From contig JAEZUI010000133.1 of NCBI GenBank assembly GCA_023421115.1, positions 16,546-80,545 of the forward strand: DNA of 64,000 nucleotides, given 5' to 3'. Each line of letters begins with the position of its first letter. Positions within the stretch are counted from its first letter, which is position 1. Both the position numbers and the translations under genes were made by a program. The DNA comes from Bacillota bacterium (lineage in GTDB: Bacteria > Bacillota > Clostridia > Acetivibrionales > Acetivibrionaceae). Positions 26,705-37,099 of this stretch are shown here, one piece after another. The notes under the pieces are model-generated. The model ran no database searches, was not told the origin of the DNA, and worked only from the letters and a program-made list of their open reading frames with translations.

Positions 26705-27721
26705 TCAAATATATTTTTTAACATCGTCTAAATTCTCATATTCAAATATACTGTCAATTATAATCTCAAGTGTTTCAGCCTCTAATCCAGATATCTTACT
26801 CTTAATTTCTTCTGACAATTCCCCAAATCTTTTAGTCAATAATCTTATCGCTGTTTTATAAAGTGTTGCTTTCTTCTCTTCTTTTCTACCTTCCTTTATA
26901 CCTTCCATTCTACCTTCAAGTTTAGCGTTTAATTTTTCTTTTTTAATAACACGTTCTATACCATATACCATATTTTTCACCGTTCCTTTCTTTTGAAAAA
27001 TATCCTCAATTTCTCGTTTTGATTCTGAATTTAAACCACGACTGACAATATTCTTAATCCAATTACACATAACATTCAAGTCTTAGCCTGACAGATTTTG
27101 CATTTTTGTAGCAACTTCTTTCAATCTATTTATAAGATCTGTACTTTTATCTTTTGTTTTGTCTATAAAGAAAACTGTAGCTATTAAATTTGCAAGTTCA
27201 AGAAGTTCTTCATCTTTATATCTTCTTACATCAAATAATATGTATTTAAAATCTAAAACAAATTCATCAAACTGTTCAAACTTAAAAAGGGTTTCTTTGA
27301 AACCCCTTTTTGCTGTCCAATTACCACTGCCATTGTACAAAACACAAGGTATAATGACTGGAAGCCTGAAATCTTTTCTGTGTGCTTCCCTTTTATCAGT
27401 TTCTTTAAGCACGTTGCGCCAAATCTCAACCATGTATAGTAATAATCTGTATGGCATTTGATAATCGACACTTGATTGTAATTCTAGAAGGTAAAAATAT
27501 ACATTTGCACCTTCCATTTTTACCTTGTAAACCAAGTCTGCCTCTTTATTCTTGAAATCCGGTAAAATAAAGGATTTGTCAACAAGTTCAACATCTTCTG
27601 GTTCAATTTTATTTACCCAACCTTGATCAACAAAGCTTTTTAGTAGTTGAACAAATAATCTTTTTATGCTCAATATATATTTATATCCTTTATCATGAGC
27701 ATTATGCAATTCGCTTTCCAA
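26705..27721 (-). pseudogene. Rpn-family PD-(D/E)XK nuclease/transposase, interrupted by an in-frame TAA
   Basis: Two frames lie in the same phase: 27083-27721 (212 aa) and 26705-27079. A single TAA at 27083-27085 separates them; read through, it gives about 338 aa, the usual length of Rpn/PD-(D/E)XK transposase-like proteins. The N-terminal part has the nuclease core (KEADLVYKVKMEGANVYFYLLELQSS, in pieces D..E.Q). The C-terminal part has the usual charged helix (KLEGRMEGIKEGRKEEKK) and the final Arg-rich helical segment. Start is TTG with AGGAAGTG upstream. The family promotes RecA-independent recombination. The stop may be a true mutation or a sequencing error. Confidence 0.78.
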
Positions 27722-28325
27722 ACTATCACTTCCTATGCTTTAATTATACCATTAATACCGAATAAAACTAGATTCAATTTCTTGATGTACATTATATTGG
27801 ACCATGTATTTACTCGTTAGCGCCAAACAATTTTATTGCCTAATATTATTATATCATAAAATCAACTCTCGTCAAACGTATGTTCTGGATTAAAATTTTC
27901 ACTTTTTGTACCGATATTTGGTTGGGCATTATTTAGGGTGTTTATCTTAGTTCTTTAGCGTTTTTATCGACAATTCCTAAACTCAATACATCAAATGATC
28001 TACGATGGTTTTTTAGGCAAAATGGTCTGTCAGCCATAATGTTGATGAAAATAATAGGATAAACCAGAAAAAAATATTCAAATACAATATTGATAAAACT
28101 CAAAATCTGAAGTTGGAGATTAAAGAGTTAACAGAGCAAGATATTAATATAGAAGTACCAATAGAATAGATTGTAATTTCGGGCAGTTAAATTCTGTGAT
28201 AGTACTTGTTCTATGGAATTGAATATAAAAATACAGGAGACTAAAACTTTATTTAACTGTTTACTTTTTAAAAGCTGGTTATATATAATATAACTGGCTT
28301 TAATAATTCTATAGGAGATGAGTAG
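27722..28325. other. Gap upstream of hsdM with a coding relic
   Basis: 604 bp. The only coding-like stretch is 28041-28169 on the + strand, 42 codons ending QDINIEVPIE and a stop, with no start codon or ribosome binding site: probably the tail of a lost gene. Otherwise AT-rich spacer and the hsdM upstream region (AGGAGATGAG before the ATG). Confidence 0.5.
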
Positions 28326-30734
28326 ATGGCAATAAAGAAGTCTGAATTATACAGTTCTCTTTGGTCAAGTTGTGATGAATTAAGGGGTGGCATGGATGCC
28401 AGTCAATATAAGGATTATGTATTGGTAATGCTCTTTGTTAAATATATAAGTGATAAGTATGCCGGAATGCCGTATGCACCTGTTACAATACCTAAAGGCT
28501 CTACCTTCAAGGATATGGTGGCTTTAAAAGGTACTGCAAATATTGGTGACGATATAAATAAAAAGATTATTGGTCCAATAGCTGAAAAGAACCAATTGTC
28601 GGACATGCCTGACTTTAATGATGTAAATAAGCTCGGCAGCGGGAAGGAAATGGTAGACCGTCTTACAAATTTGATTGCAATTTTTGAGCGTAAGGAGCTT
28701 GACTTCAGTAAAAACAGAGCTGATGGTGATGACATTTTAGGTGATGCTTATGAATATCTAATGCGCCACTTTGCCACTGAAAGCGGTAAGAGTAAGGGAC
28801 AATTCTATACACCGGCAGAGGTAAGCCGTGTAATTGCAAAGATTGTTGGAATAAATACATCAAATGTAAGTGCTCAGACTACTGTTTATGATCCGACATG
28901 CGGTTCGGGCTCATTACTATTGAAGGTGTCTGACGAAGCAGGGATTAAAATTTCGCTATATGGACAGGAAAAGGATTCTGCAACAAACGGTTTGGCGAGA
29001 ATGAATATGTATCTCCATGATAATCCATTACACGAGATAAAGCAGGGAAACACCCTTGCAAATCCCATGTTCAAGGATGAAAACGGGAAGCTCAAAACCT
29101 TTGACTATGTAGTTGCAAATCCCCCCTTCAGCGATAAACGTTGGGGTAATGGAGTAGACACAGAAAAGGATGAGTACGGAAGATTTAAGGATTATGGAGT
29201 GCCACCATCTAAAAACGGTGATTACGCATATCTTTTACATATAATACGTTCCCTGAAGAGCAGTAAAGGTAAGGGAGCTTGCATTTTGCCCCATGGTGTT
29301 TTGTTCAGGGGAAATGCAGAGGCAGAAATACGAAAGAATATTGTCAGGAAGGGTTATATAAAAGGAATTATCGGACTGCCTGCCAATCTTTTCTATGGAA
29401 CGGGAATCCCTGCGTGTATTATTGTGCTGGACAAGGAAAATGCAGTAAACCGCAAAGGAATTTTCATGATTGATGCAAGTAAGGGATTTATGAAGGATGG
29501 AAATAAAAACCGTCTTCGCAGCATGGATATTCATAGAATTGTGGATGTGTTTAATAATCAGTATGAAATAGATAAATATTCAAAAATGGTACCTTTTTCA
29601 GAGATTGAGAAAAATGATTACAATTTAAACATTCCAAGGTATATAGACAGTCAGGAAGCTGAAGATGTACAAGATATTGAAGCTCATTTGTCAGGTGGTA
29701 TACCGATAGAGGATATTGATGCTTTGAATGTGTATTGGGAAGTTTGTCCGAAGCTTAAAGAAGCCCTTTTTAGCAAAAGCACAAGGGACAGGTATTTGGA
29801 TTTAAAGGTGGATAAGGATGATATAAAGGAAGCGATTTTTGAACACAGCGAGTTTAAAGCTTTTTCAGATAAAATGGAAGCGCATTTCAAAGAGTGGAAG
29901 GACAAGTATACCAAGATACTTAAGGACATGAAGGAAGGCTTGTTGCCCAAAAAAGTTATTGATGATTTGTCAGAGAGCATACTTGAACATTATAAGGAAA
30001 CAAGTCTTATATCAAATTATGATGTATATCAGCACCTAATGGATTTCTGGGATGAGGTAATGCAGGACGATTGCTATATAATTTCTGCTGGCGGTTGGAA
30101 AGCGGAAACTTACAGGATATTGGTTGAAAATAAGCAGAAGAAAATGGTGGACAAAGGTTGGACTTGTGATTTAGTGCCAAAGGAATTGGTTATTAACAGG
30201 TATTTCTATGAGGAAAAACAGAAGATTGAAGGTTTAGAAGCAGAAGGTGAGGGTGTTGCTTCACAAATTGCCGAGATGGAAGAAGAGCATGGTGGAGAAG
30301 AAGGCTTTTTTGCTGAACTGGAAAAGGTTAATAAGGCCAGTGTTCAAGCTAGGTTGAAGGAAGTTAAGAAGGATAAGGAAGCAGAAGAGGAAAGAAAGGT
30401 TTTGGAAGATTATATTGAGCTTTGTGAGAAGGAAGCAGAATTGAACAGGCAGATTAAGACGGTAAAAGCTGAGTTGGATGATAAGCTTTATGAAAAGTAT
30501 CCAAAGCTGACAGAAGTGGAAATCAAGGTTTTAGTGGTAGATGATAAATGGATGGCAGCTATTGAGAAGGATGTACATTCAGAGATGGACAGAATTAATC
30601 AGAGACTGACACAGAGGATTAAGGAGTTGGCAGAGAGGTATGAAAGTCCATTGCCCCAGTTGAATGATGAGGCTAAGAGGTTGGAGGATAAGGTGAAGGC
30701 TCATCTGGAAAGGATGGGTTTGTATGAAAATTGA
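28326..30734 (+). CDS. hsdM: Type I restriction-modification DNA methyltransferase subunit HsdM
   Basis: 802 aa N6-adenine methyltransferase. The N-terminal helical domain (DASQYKDYVLVMLFVKYISD) precedes the SAM motif DPTCGSGSLLLK near residue 190 and the catalytic NPPF (VANPPFSDKRW) near 264. Most HsdM are about 500-550 aa; here roughly 250 extra residues (about 540-802) are strongly charged and coiled-coil-like. hsdS starts 11 bp before its stop. It methylates host DNA and, with HsdR, forms the restriction complex. Confidence 0.95.
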   Translation: MAIKKSELYSSLWSSCDELRGGMDASQYKDYVLVMLFVKYISDKYAGMPYAPVTIPKGSTFKDMVALKGTANIGDDINKKIIGPIAEKNQLSDMPDFNDVNKLGSGKEMVDRLTNLIAIFERKELDFSKNRADGDDILGDAYEYLMRHFATESGKSKGQFYTPAEVSRVIAKIVGINTSNVSAQTTVYDPTCGSGSLLLKVSDEAGIKISLYGQEKDSATNGLARMNMYLHDNPLHEIKQGNTLANPMFKDENGKLKTFDYVVANPPFSDKRWGNGVDTEKDEYGRFKDYGVPPSKNGDYAYLLHIIRSLKSSKGKGACILPHGVLFRGNAEAEIRKNIVRKGYIKGIIGLPANLFYGTGIPACIIVLDKENAVNRKGIFMIDASKGFMKDGNKNRLRSMDIHRIVDVFNNQYEIDKYSKMVPFSEIEKNDYNLNIPRYIDSQEAEDVQDIEAHLSGGIPIEDIDALNVYWEVCPKLKEALFSKSTRDRYLDLKVDKDDIKEAIFEHSEFKAFSDKMEAHFKEWKDKYTKILKDMKEGLLPKKVIDDLSESILEHYKETSLISNYDVYQHLMDFWDEVMQDDCYIISAGGWKAETYRILVENKQKKMVDKGWTCDLVPKELVINRYFYEEKQKIEGLEAEGEGVASQIAEMEEEHGGEEGFFAELEKVNKASVQARLKEVKKDKEAEEERKVLEDYIELCEKEAELNRQIKTVKAELDDKLYEKYPKLTEVEIKVLVVDDKWMAAIEKDVHSEMDRINQRLTQRIKELAERYESPLPQLNDEAKRLEDKVKAHLERMGLYEN

Positions 30735-31986
30735 TAATGGGTATAAGATGACTGAAGTGGGTGTTATACCGGAGGATTGGGAAGTAAAACAGCTAAAATC
30801 TATGTTGGATAAAAATCCGACTTATGGAATAAATGCAGCAGCTGTTGCATTAACAGGTGAATTACCAACATATATTAGAATAACGGATATTACTGATGAA
30901 GGCTATTTCGATTACACAAAAAGGGTAGGCGTTAATCATCCGTTATCATCTAATTATTATTTGGAGGCTGGTGATATTGTTTTTGCAAGAACAGGTGCAA
31001 GTGTTGGAAAATCTTATATGTATAACCTAAACGATGGGAAACTTGTTTATGCTGGTTTTTTGATAAAGATTAGACCCGATATAGGCAAGTTATTACCTGT
31101 GTATTTGGCTCAATATACAAAGACACAAATGTATTGGAATTGGGTTAATGTTGTATCTATGCGAAGTGGACAACCAGGTATAAATGGCAAAGAATATGGA
31201 CAATTAAGTATTCCAATGCCTCCAACAATTGAGGAACAAAAGGCTATTGCAACTGCTCTTTCTGATGCTGATGAATTGATACAGTCTTTGGAAAAGCTCA
31301 TTGCAAAAAAACGTGCAATTAAGCAGGGAGCTATGCAGGAATTGCTTAAGCCCAAAGAGGGTTGGACGACTAAGAAGTTAGGCGAAATATTTAACTTCAG
31401 CGGAGGTTATTCTGCTACGAGAGAAAAACTTGTCAGCGAAGGATATTGTTATCTGCATTATGGCGATATCCATGGGTCTAAAACGACGTATATTGATGTA
31501 AAGGAAGAATATTCAAACATTCCAAAACTTCCAATAGAATTAAAAAAGATATCAAGAAAATCTATGCTGAATGATGGAGATGTTGTTTTTGTTGATGCAT
31601 CTGAAGATGATGAAGGAACTAGTAGGCATATTGTAATAAAAAACTCAAGTGAAATACCTTTTATATCGGGGTTACATACAATTGTTGCAAAAAGCAAAGA
31701 TGATTCAATAAATAATGAGTATAAAAGATATTGTTTTCAAAGTATTCATATTAAGAATCAATTTAAATTCTATGCTGTTGGAACAAAAGTGAGTGGAATA
31801 AGTAAAGTGAGTATTGCAAAAATAGAAATCAAATTTCCAGCAATAGAAGAACAAACAGCAATAGCGTCAATACTATCAGACATGGATGCCGAAATAACCG
31901 CTTTAGAAGCAAAACTGGAAAAGTACAAAAAAATCAAACATGGAATGATGCAGAATTTATTAACCGGAAAAATAAGACTTGTGTAA
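30724..31986 (+). CDS. hsdS: Type I restriction-modification specificity subunit HsdS
   Basis: 420 aa with the standard two-fold layout: TRD1 (about 1-150), central helical spacer (EEQKAIATALSDADELIQSL to KQGAMQELL), TRD2 (about 215-360), and C-terminal helix (EEQTAIASILSDMDAEITAL to HGMMQNLLTGKIRLV). The two target domains read the two halves of a bipartite site. The ATG overlaps the hsdM end by 11 bp. The recognition sequence cannot be predicted. Confidence 0.94.
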   Translation: MKIDNGYKMTEVGVIPEDWEVKQLKSMLDKNPTYGINAAAVALTGELPTYIRITDITDEGYFDYTKRVGVNHPLSSNYYLEAGDIVFARTGASVGKSYMYNLNDGKLVYAGFLIKIRPDIGKLLPVYLAQYTKTQMYWNWVNVVSMRSGQPGINGKEYGQLSIPMPPTIEEQKAIATALSDADELIQSLEKLIAKKRAIKQGAMQELLKPKEGWTTKKLGEIFNFSGGYSATREKLVSEGYCYLHYGDIHGSKTTYIDVKEEYSNIPKLPIELKKISRKSMLNDGDVVFVDASEDDEGTSRHIVIKNSSEIPFISGLHTIVAKSKDDSINNEYKRYCFQSIHIKNQFKFYAVGTKVSGISKVSIAKIEIKFPAIEEQTAIASILSDMDAEITALEAKLEKYKKIKHGMMQNLLTGKIRLV

Positions 31987-32057
31987 TGGCATTTGTTCAA
32001 GAGAATTAAATTGGAAAGAACTAAATATTAGCACAAAAGTGAATGTTGGTCGTTTTG

Positions 32058-32100
32058 AAGTCAACCATATTTACGAAAATTTCGTAAATATGGTTGACTT
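32058..32100. terminator. Perfect 20-bp hairpin between hsdS and rloA
   Basis: AAGTCAACCATATTTACGAA (32058-32077) and its exact complement (32081-32100) are separated by 3 nt and followed by TCGTTTTTG. It fits a terminator after hsdS. The TTTACGAA/TTCGTAAA core could also serve as an operator for the next gene, whose start is 57 bp on. Confidence 0.6.
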
Positions 32101-32156
32101 TCGTTTTTGTTGGGTATACTATAAAGTAGAAACATTCTTTCTTGGAGGTAAGACAA

Positions 32157-33431
32157 ATGTTAGTGATGTTTAAAGTGAAAAACTATACTTCATTTAAAAA
32201 TGAATCTATTTTAGATATGAGAGCGACTGCTTATGTGCAGCACCCTACCCATGTTATACCGGTTAATGACAAACTTGGGTTGCTTAAGACTACTGCTTTG
32301 TATGGTGCAAATGCATCAGGGAAATCCAATATAATTTCAGCAATGTTCTTTTTTGAGCAATATATATTTTCTCAGTTCATCAATAAAAAAGAAAACGAAG
32401 AATTTGAGCATGGAGAAGCAGGTATGAATATGAAACTAGAGCCTTTTAAGCTTTCCGATAAAGGTAATGAGGCTTCGGAGTTTGATATTATATTTTTGCA
32501 TAATGGAAAGCAGATACAGTACGGTTTTGAGTGTACGCATAAAGAGGTTCTTAATGAGTGGATGTTCATTGATGATAAAAAGGTTTTTGAGCGCATCGGC
32601 ACAGAACTTTCCTTTGGCAGCAAGTATCAAAAAATGCTTGGCGTTTATAAAAAGTTACCTGCTGAAAGACTTTATATTGCTGTTCTTGAATACTTCCTTG
32701 ATGAAACTGCCAAGGAATTAGTACTCGGTGATTTTATTTCCTTTTTTCAAGAAGAATACAATGTATTTACCGAAATTCTCTTTGAGTCCACAGTAAAGGG
32801 CTTGGCGGGTATCGTTGGTTTGTCTAAAAAACTGGTGAGTAACAAGGCATACAGAGAAAAGGTGGAAAATTACCTCCGCTTAATTGATGTTGGTATCAAA
32901 CGCCTTGACGTTCAGACGGAAACTATTGTCAATGAACGAACCGGAAAGAAAAAGAAAGAAAAAGTAGTCCGTACCGTACATGATGTCTATGACGAAAATG
33001 GAAATGTGGTTGGTGAAAAGCTATTTGATTTGCAGCAGGAATCTACTGGTACTCTTCGCTTTCTTGCTTATATTCAAAATATAATTGAAATGATATCAAG
33101 AGGAGGTGTGTTCATCGTAGATGAAATGTCAGCAAGATTACATCCCTTACTATCGAAACTCATTGTGGATATTTTTTGCTCTAGCCAGAACAAAAAAGCA
33201 CAGTTGATCTTTACTACTCACGATATCTCTTTGCTCAACTATAATCAGTTTCGACGTGATGAAGTGGTTTTTGTTGATAAAAATGAGCGTGGGGAGTCCA
33301 CACTCTATGCTCTCTCTGATTTGAAAGTACGTGAAGATGCTACTTTTAGCAAGGACTATCTACAAGGAAAGTATGGAGCTATTCCTATTTTTAATTATGA
33401 TCAAATTATGGGTGGTGAGTTGGATGGGTAG
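32157..33431 (+). CDS. RloA-like AAA ATPase
   Basis: 424 aa from the ATG at 32157, which follows GGAGG by 8 bp. ABC/SMC-like ATPase of the AAA_15/AAA_21 type: N-terminal KNYTSFKNESILDMRA, Walker A GANASGKSN near 48-56, ABC-like region STGTLRFLAYI, Walker B GVFIVDEMSARLHP, and switch TTHDISLLN. ATPases of this type are encoded together with RloB in type I restriction loci, first described in Campylobacter (R-linked ORFs), and are thought to be defence-linked. Its partner rloB follows in overlap but is broken. Confidence 0.82.
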   Translation: MLVMFKVKNYTSFKNESILDMRATAYVQHPTHVIPVNDKLGLLKTTALYGANASGKSNIISAMFFFEQYIFSQFINKKENEEFEHGEAGMNMKLEPFKLSDKGNEASEFDIIFLHNGKQIQYGFECTHKEVLNEWMFIDDKKVFERIGTELSFGSKYQKMLGVYKKLPAERLYIAVLEYFLDETAKELVLGDFISFFQEEYNVFTEILFESTVKGLAGIVGLSKKLVSNKAYREKVENYLRLIDVGIKRLDVQTETIVNERTGKKKKEKVVRTVHDVYDENGNVVGEKLFDLQQESTGTLRFLAYIQNIIEMISRGGVFIVDEMSARLHPLLSKLIVDIFCSSQNKKAQLIFTTHDISLLNYNQFRRDEVVFVDKNERGESTLYALSDLKVREDATFSKDYLQGKYGAIPIFNYDQIMGGELDG

Positions 33432-33658
33432 AACACAATTATCACCACAACGCCTCTCAGAAACCAAGAAAGTCAATATTGGACGCATTATCATTTTCTG
33501 TAAGGGCAAAACATAAAATATTACTTTGACTACTTTGCAGAAATAATTAAGAAAAATAAATATGCAAAAGTATACTTAAAAACATTAAAGCTATGAAACC
33601 ATACACAAGTGTCCATAAATTAGTTGAACAGTTTAGGGTTGAGGTTTCTGGGAACTAA
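33424..33658 (+). pseudogene. rloB remnant (frameshift plus internal deletion)
   Basis: The ATG at 33424 overlaps the ATPase stop. The frame reads MGRTQLSPQRLSETKKVNIG and then RIIIFCKGKT before TAA at 33514. The typical RloB continuation (KYYFDYFAEIIKKNKYAKVY) is present one frame over from 33516, so one base was lost; it ends at 33596. A third piece (33593-33658, KPYTSVHKLVEQF) looks like the RloB C-terminus. RloB proteins are about 200 aa; the middle is missing. A functional RloAB pair is therefore unlikely. Confidence 0.72.
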
Positions 33659-34041
33659 ATTGCAAATATAATTACGTAAAGAGCTAGAAAGAGGGGTGTG
33701 AAGTGTTAACCTTTTCATTCAGAAAAATTTTCTATTTTTTTAATTTTATCAATAGATAATTTTGTGATTCTAGATATTTTATCAATTGAATAACCTTCTT
33801 TAAGCATTTCACAAGCAACTTGGATTTTTACTTCCATTTTAGCATTTAGTTTTTCTTTTTTAATAATTCGTTCAATAGCATGTAGCATATTTTCTACCTT
33901 ACTTTCTCTTTCAAATTCAGAATTTAAACCTTTAGCAATATTATTTTAATCATAACATAAAAAACAACCCCACAAATACAAAATATGATAAAATAATATT
34001 GAAAAAGTTCAATAATCATGCAACACTAACGGAGGACAACA
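33659..34041. other. Gap between rloB remnant and hsdR
   Basis: 383 bp; holds the Rpn relic on the minus strand (33715-33957) and the CGGAGGACAAC ribosome binding site of hsdR. Nothing else clear. Confidence 0.6.
33715..33957 (-). pseudogene. C-terminal relic of an Rpn-family gene
   Basis: The minus-strand frame reads ...AKGLNSEFERESKVENMLHA, then IERIIKKEKLNAKMEV, and ends ENFSE-stop. It matches the same part of the Rpn gene at 26705-27721 (RGLNSESKREIEDIF..; GIERVIKKEKLNAKLEG). A stop and frame break lie at its upstream end and the nuclease domain is absent. Confidence 0.68.
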
Positions 34042-37000
34042 ATGGCAAAGGTAGGGCAAATTGAGAGAGAAACGCAAAACCGTATTGTAGCATTATTTAA
34101 AAATGAACTGAAATACACCTATCTTGGAAACTGGGAAGAGAGACCGGATAACAAAAACATTGAAGAGGCTTTATTAACAGCGTATTTAACCAAAAAAGGC
34201 TATAACAGAACTCTTATTGCAAAAGCCATATATGATCTTCATTCTACATCCAATAATTATAATGAAGATCTTTATAATATAAATAAAAACGTGTATAGCC
34301 TTCTTCGCTACGGTGTTAAGGTAAAAGCTGACGTTGGAGAAAATTACGAGACAGTCCATTTGATTGACTGGAAGCATCCAATGCAAAATGACTTTTACAT
34401 AGCAGAAGAAGTAACAGTGATGGGAGAAAAAGAAAAACGACCAGACATTGTATTATATATAAACGGTATTGCTATAGGTGTGCTTGAGCTTAAAAGAAGC
34501 ATCGTGTCAATTGGTGATGGGATACGTCAGAGTATAGCAAACCAGCAGAAGGATTTTATAGAGAAGTTCTTTACTACAGTGCAATTTGTTCTTGCAGGAA
34601 ACGATTCCGAAGGTCTTCGTTATGGGACAATTGGCACACAGGAAAAATTCTTCTTAAAATGGAAAGAGGATATTGAAGATAACAGCCGTCTTCCACTCGA
34701 TAAATACCTTGTCAAAATGTGCAATAAAGAGAGGATTATTGAGTTGATGTATGATTTTGTTCTTTTTGACGGTGGACAAAAAAAGCTTCCAAGAGTTCAC
34801 CAGTATTTTGGAATAAAAGCAGCCCAAGAACATGTGAAAAGGTATGAAGGCGGTATTATATGGCATACACAGGGAAGTGGAAAAAGTATTGTAATGGTAC
34901 TTTTGGCAAAATGGATTCTAGAGAACATGCCAAATGCCCGGGTTGCCATAATAACCGACAGGGATGAGTTGGATAAGCAAATTGAAAGGGTTTTTACCGA
35001 TGCAGGAGAGAAGATACTTCGAACATCGAGCGGTAAGGATTTGATGCTTCAGTTGTCAAAACCTGCACCAAGGCTGTTGTGTTCACTTGTACATAAGTTT
35101 GGGAAAAAGGGTGTAGACAATTTTGAAAGGTTTATTAAGGAACTGGAAAGTCAGCCTTCCAATGCAGTTGGAGAATTGTTTCTGTTTATAGATGAATGTC
35201 ACCGTACTCAGAGCGGAAAGCTGCACAGGACAATGAAAGCAATGTTGCCGAATGCTGTATTTATAGGTTTTACAGGGACACCCCTTTTGAAAAAAGACAA
35301 GCAGACCAGTCTTGAGATTTTTGGTAAATACATTCACACCTATAAATTCAATGAGGCCGTTGAAGATAAAGTAATACTGGATTTGATGTATGATGCCCGA
35401 GATATTGACCAAAAGCTTACGTCGCCGGCAAAGGTTGATGAATGGTTTGAAATTAAGACCCGGGGTTTAAATGAATTTCAAAAGGCTGAACTAAGAAAAA
35501 GATGGGGTACAATGCAAAAGGTCTTAAGTGCCCGTTCCCGTATGGAAAAGATCGTAATAGATATTGTATATGATTTCAGCACAAAGCCGAGAATAAATTC
35601 AGGTGATGGCAATGCTATTTTAGTAGCTTCCGAAATATATGAAGCCTGTAGATATTATGAACTCTTTCAAAAGACCGATTTTAAAGGCAAGTGTGCAATT
35701 GTTACCTCGTACAACCCCAGTACAAGGGATATAACCACAGAAAACACAGGCAGCAATACTGAAACAGAAAAAGAGTACATTTACAATACATATATGGAAA
35801 TACTTAAAAGTGTTGTGCCAAAGCCTAAAAAGACCAAAACTGAGACTTATGAGGATAATGTAAAAGAAAAATTCTTAAAAGAGCCTGCAAATATGAAGCT
35901 TATCATAGTTGTAAACAAGCTTTTGACAGGCTTTGATGCTCCAAGTTGTACATATATTTATCTGGACAAATCCATGCAGGACCATGGTTTGTTTCAAGCA
36001 ATATGTCGGGTAAACAGGCTTGATAGCGATGATAAGCAGTTTGGTTATGTTGTAGACTATAAGGATCTTTTCAAAAAGGTTGAAAAAGCAGTTGCAGTAT
36101 ATACCGCAGAGCTTGATTATGATGAATTTGAAAAGGCCGATTGTGACATCCTTTTAAAGGACAGAATTGGAAAAGGCCGAGAAAGGCTGGAGGAGACAAT
36201 AGAATATCTGGCATTTCTTTGTGAACCGGTGAAGCAGCCTAAAGGTACTCTTGAGTATATGCATTACTTTTGTGGTAATGCAGAAATACCGGAGGATTTA
36301 AAGGCTAGAGAAGTTCAGAGAATGGCTTTATATAAAGGAATTGTTGCATTGATAAGAGCTTATGCAAATATAGCTGACGATATGGAAGCAGCAGGGTATA
36401 GCGAAAAAGAGATTGCTGAAATAAAAAAACTATTGGATTTTTATTTAAAGCTTCGTGAGCAGATTAAACTTACAAGCAACGAAACCATTGATTTTAAAAC
36501 CTATGAAGCAGATATGCGTTATCTTATAGACAGTTATATTCAAGCTGACGACCCAAGGAATATTTCTCCTTTTAGTGATATGTCTCTTATAGAGGTAATA
36601 GTAAATACAGGAATTGCAGATGCTATAAATAGCATGCCTAATGATGTAAAGGGCAGTAAAGAGGCAGTGGCTGAAGCAATTGAAAACAATGTAAGGAGCA
36701 AAATTATTAAAGATCATTTGATTGATCCGGCATATTTTGATGAAATGTCAGCTTTGTTAAATGCCGTAATTAAAGAACGAAAGGATAATGCAATATCCTA
36801 TGAGGAATACCTAAAGAAGATTGCGGAGCTTGCCAAAAATGTCCAGCAAGGTAAAAGGGACAGTACTCCAGCAACCCTTAATACTCCTGCAAAGAGAGCT
36901 TTGTTTAACAACCTTCATATGAATGAAGAGCTTGCACTTTCTGTGCATTATGCTATTATGGAGCACAAGCCCGATGGTTGGAGAGGCGATAATCCCGCCA

Positions 37001-37098
37001 AAAAAAAGGTAATTAAGAGTGCATTATATAATATTTTAAAGGATGAAGATGAAGTAGAAAGGATTTTTGCAATTGTTGAACAGCAAAACGAGTACTAA
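34042..37098 (+). CDS. hsdR: Type I restriction endonuclease subunit HsdR
   Basis: 1018 aa. The N-terminal nuclease has the PD-(D/E)XK pattern PDIVLYINGIAIGVLELKRS (about 134-153). The SF2 motor has Walker A WHTQGSGKSIVM near 275, the DEAD-like box FIDECHRTQSGK, and FTGTPLL. The C-terminal helical part anchors to HsdM. CGGAGG precedes the ATG. It cuts unmodified DNA far from the target site after ATP-driven translocation. The motifs I checked are intact, so the R-M system appears functional despite the broken rloB. Confidence 0.95.
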   Translation: MAKVGQIERETQNRIVALFKNELKYTYLGNWEERPDNKNIEEALLTAYLTKKGYNRTLIAKAIYDLHSTSNNYNEDLYNINKNVYSLLRYGVKVKADVGENYETVHLIDWKHPMQNDFYIAEEVTVMGEKEKRPDIVLYINGIAIGVLELKRSIVSIGDGIRQSIANQQKDFIEKFFTTVQFVLAGNDSEGLRYGTIGTQEKFFLKWKEDIEDNSRLPLDKYLVKMCNKERIIELMYDFVLFDGGQKKLPRVHQYFGIKAAQEHVKRYEGGIIWHTQGSGKSIVMVLLAKWILENMPNARVAIITDRDELDKQIERVFTDAGEKILRTSSGKDLMLQLSKPAPRLLCSLVHKFGKKGVDNFERFIKELESQPSNAVGELFLFIDECHRTQSGKLHRTMKAMLPNAVFIGFTGTPLLKKDKQTSLEIFGKYIHTYKFNEAVEDKVILDLMYDARDIDQKLTSPAKVDEWFEIKTRGLNEFQKAELRKRWGTMQKVLSARSRMEKIVIDIVYDFSTKPRINSGDGNAILVASEIYEACRYYELFQKTDFKGKCAIVTSYNPSTRDITTENTGSNTETEKEYIYNTYMEILKSVVPKPKKTKTETYEDNVKEKFLKEPANMKLIIVVNKLLTGFDAPSCTYIYLDKSMQDHGLFQAICRVNRLDSDDKQFGYVVDYKDLFKKVEKAVAVYTAELDYDEFEKADCDILLKDRIGKGRERLEETIEYLAFLCEPVKQPKGTLEYMHYFCGNAEIPEDLKAREVQRMALYKGIVALIRAYANIADDMEAAGYSEKEIAEIKKLLDFYLKLREQIKLTSNETIDFKTYEADMRYLIDSYIQADDPRNISPFSDMSLIEVIVNTGIADAINSMPNDVKGSKEAVAEAIENNVRSKIIKDHLIDPAYFDEMSALLNAVIKERKDNAISYEEYLKKIAELAKNVQQGKRDSTPATLNTPAKRALFNNLHMNEELALSVHYAIMEHKPDGWRGDNPAKKKVIKSALYNILKDEDEVERIFAIVEQQNEY

Positions 37099-37099
37099 A

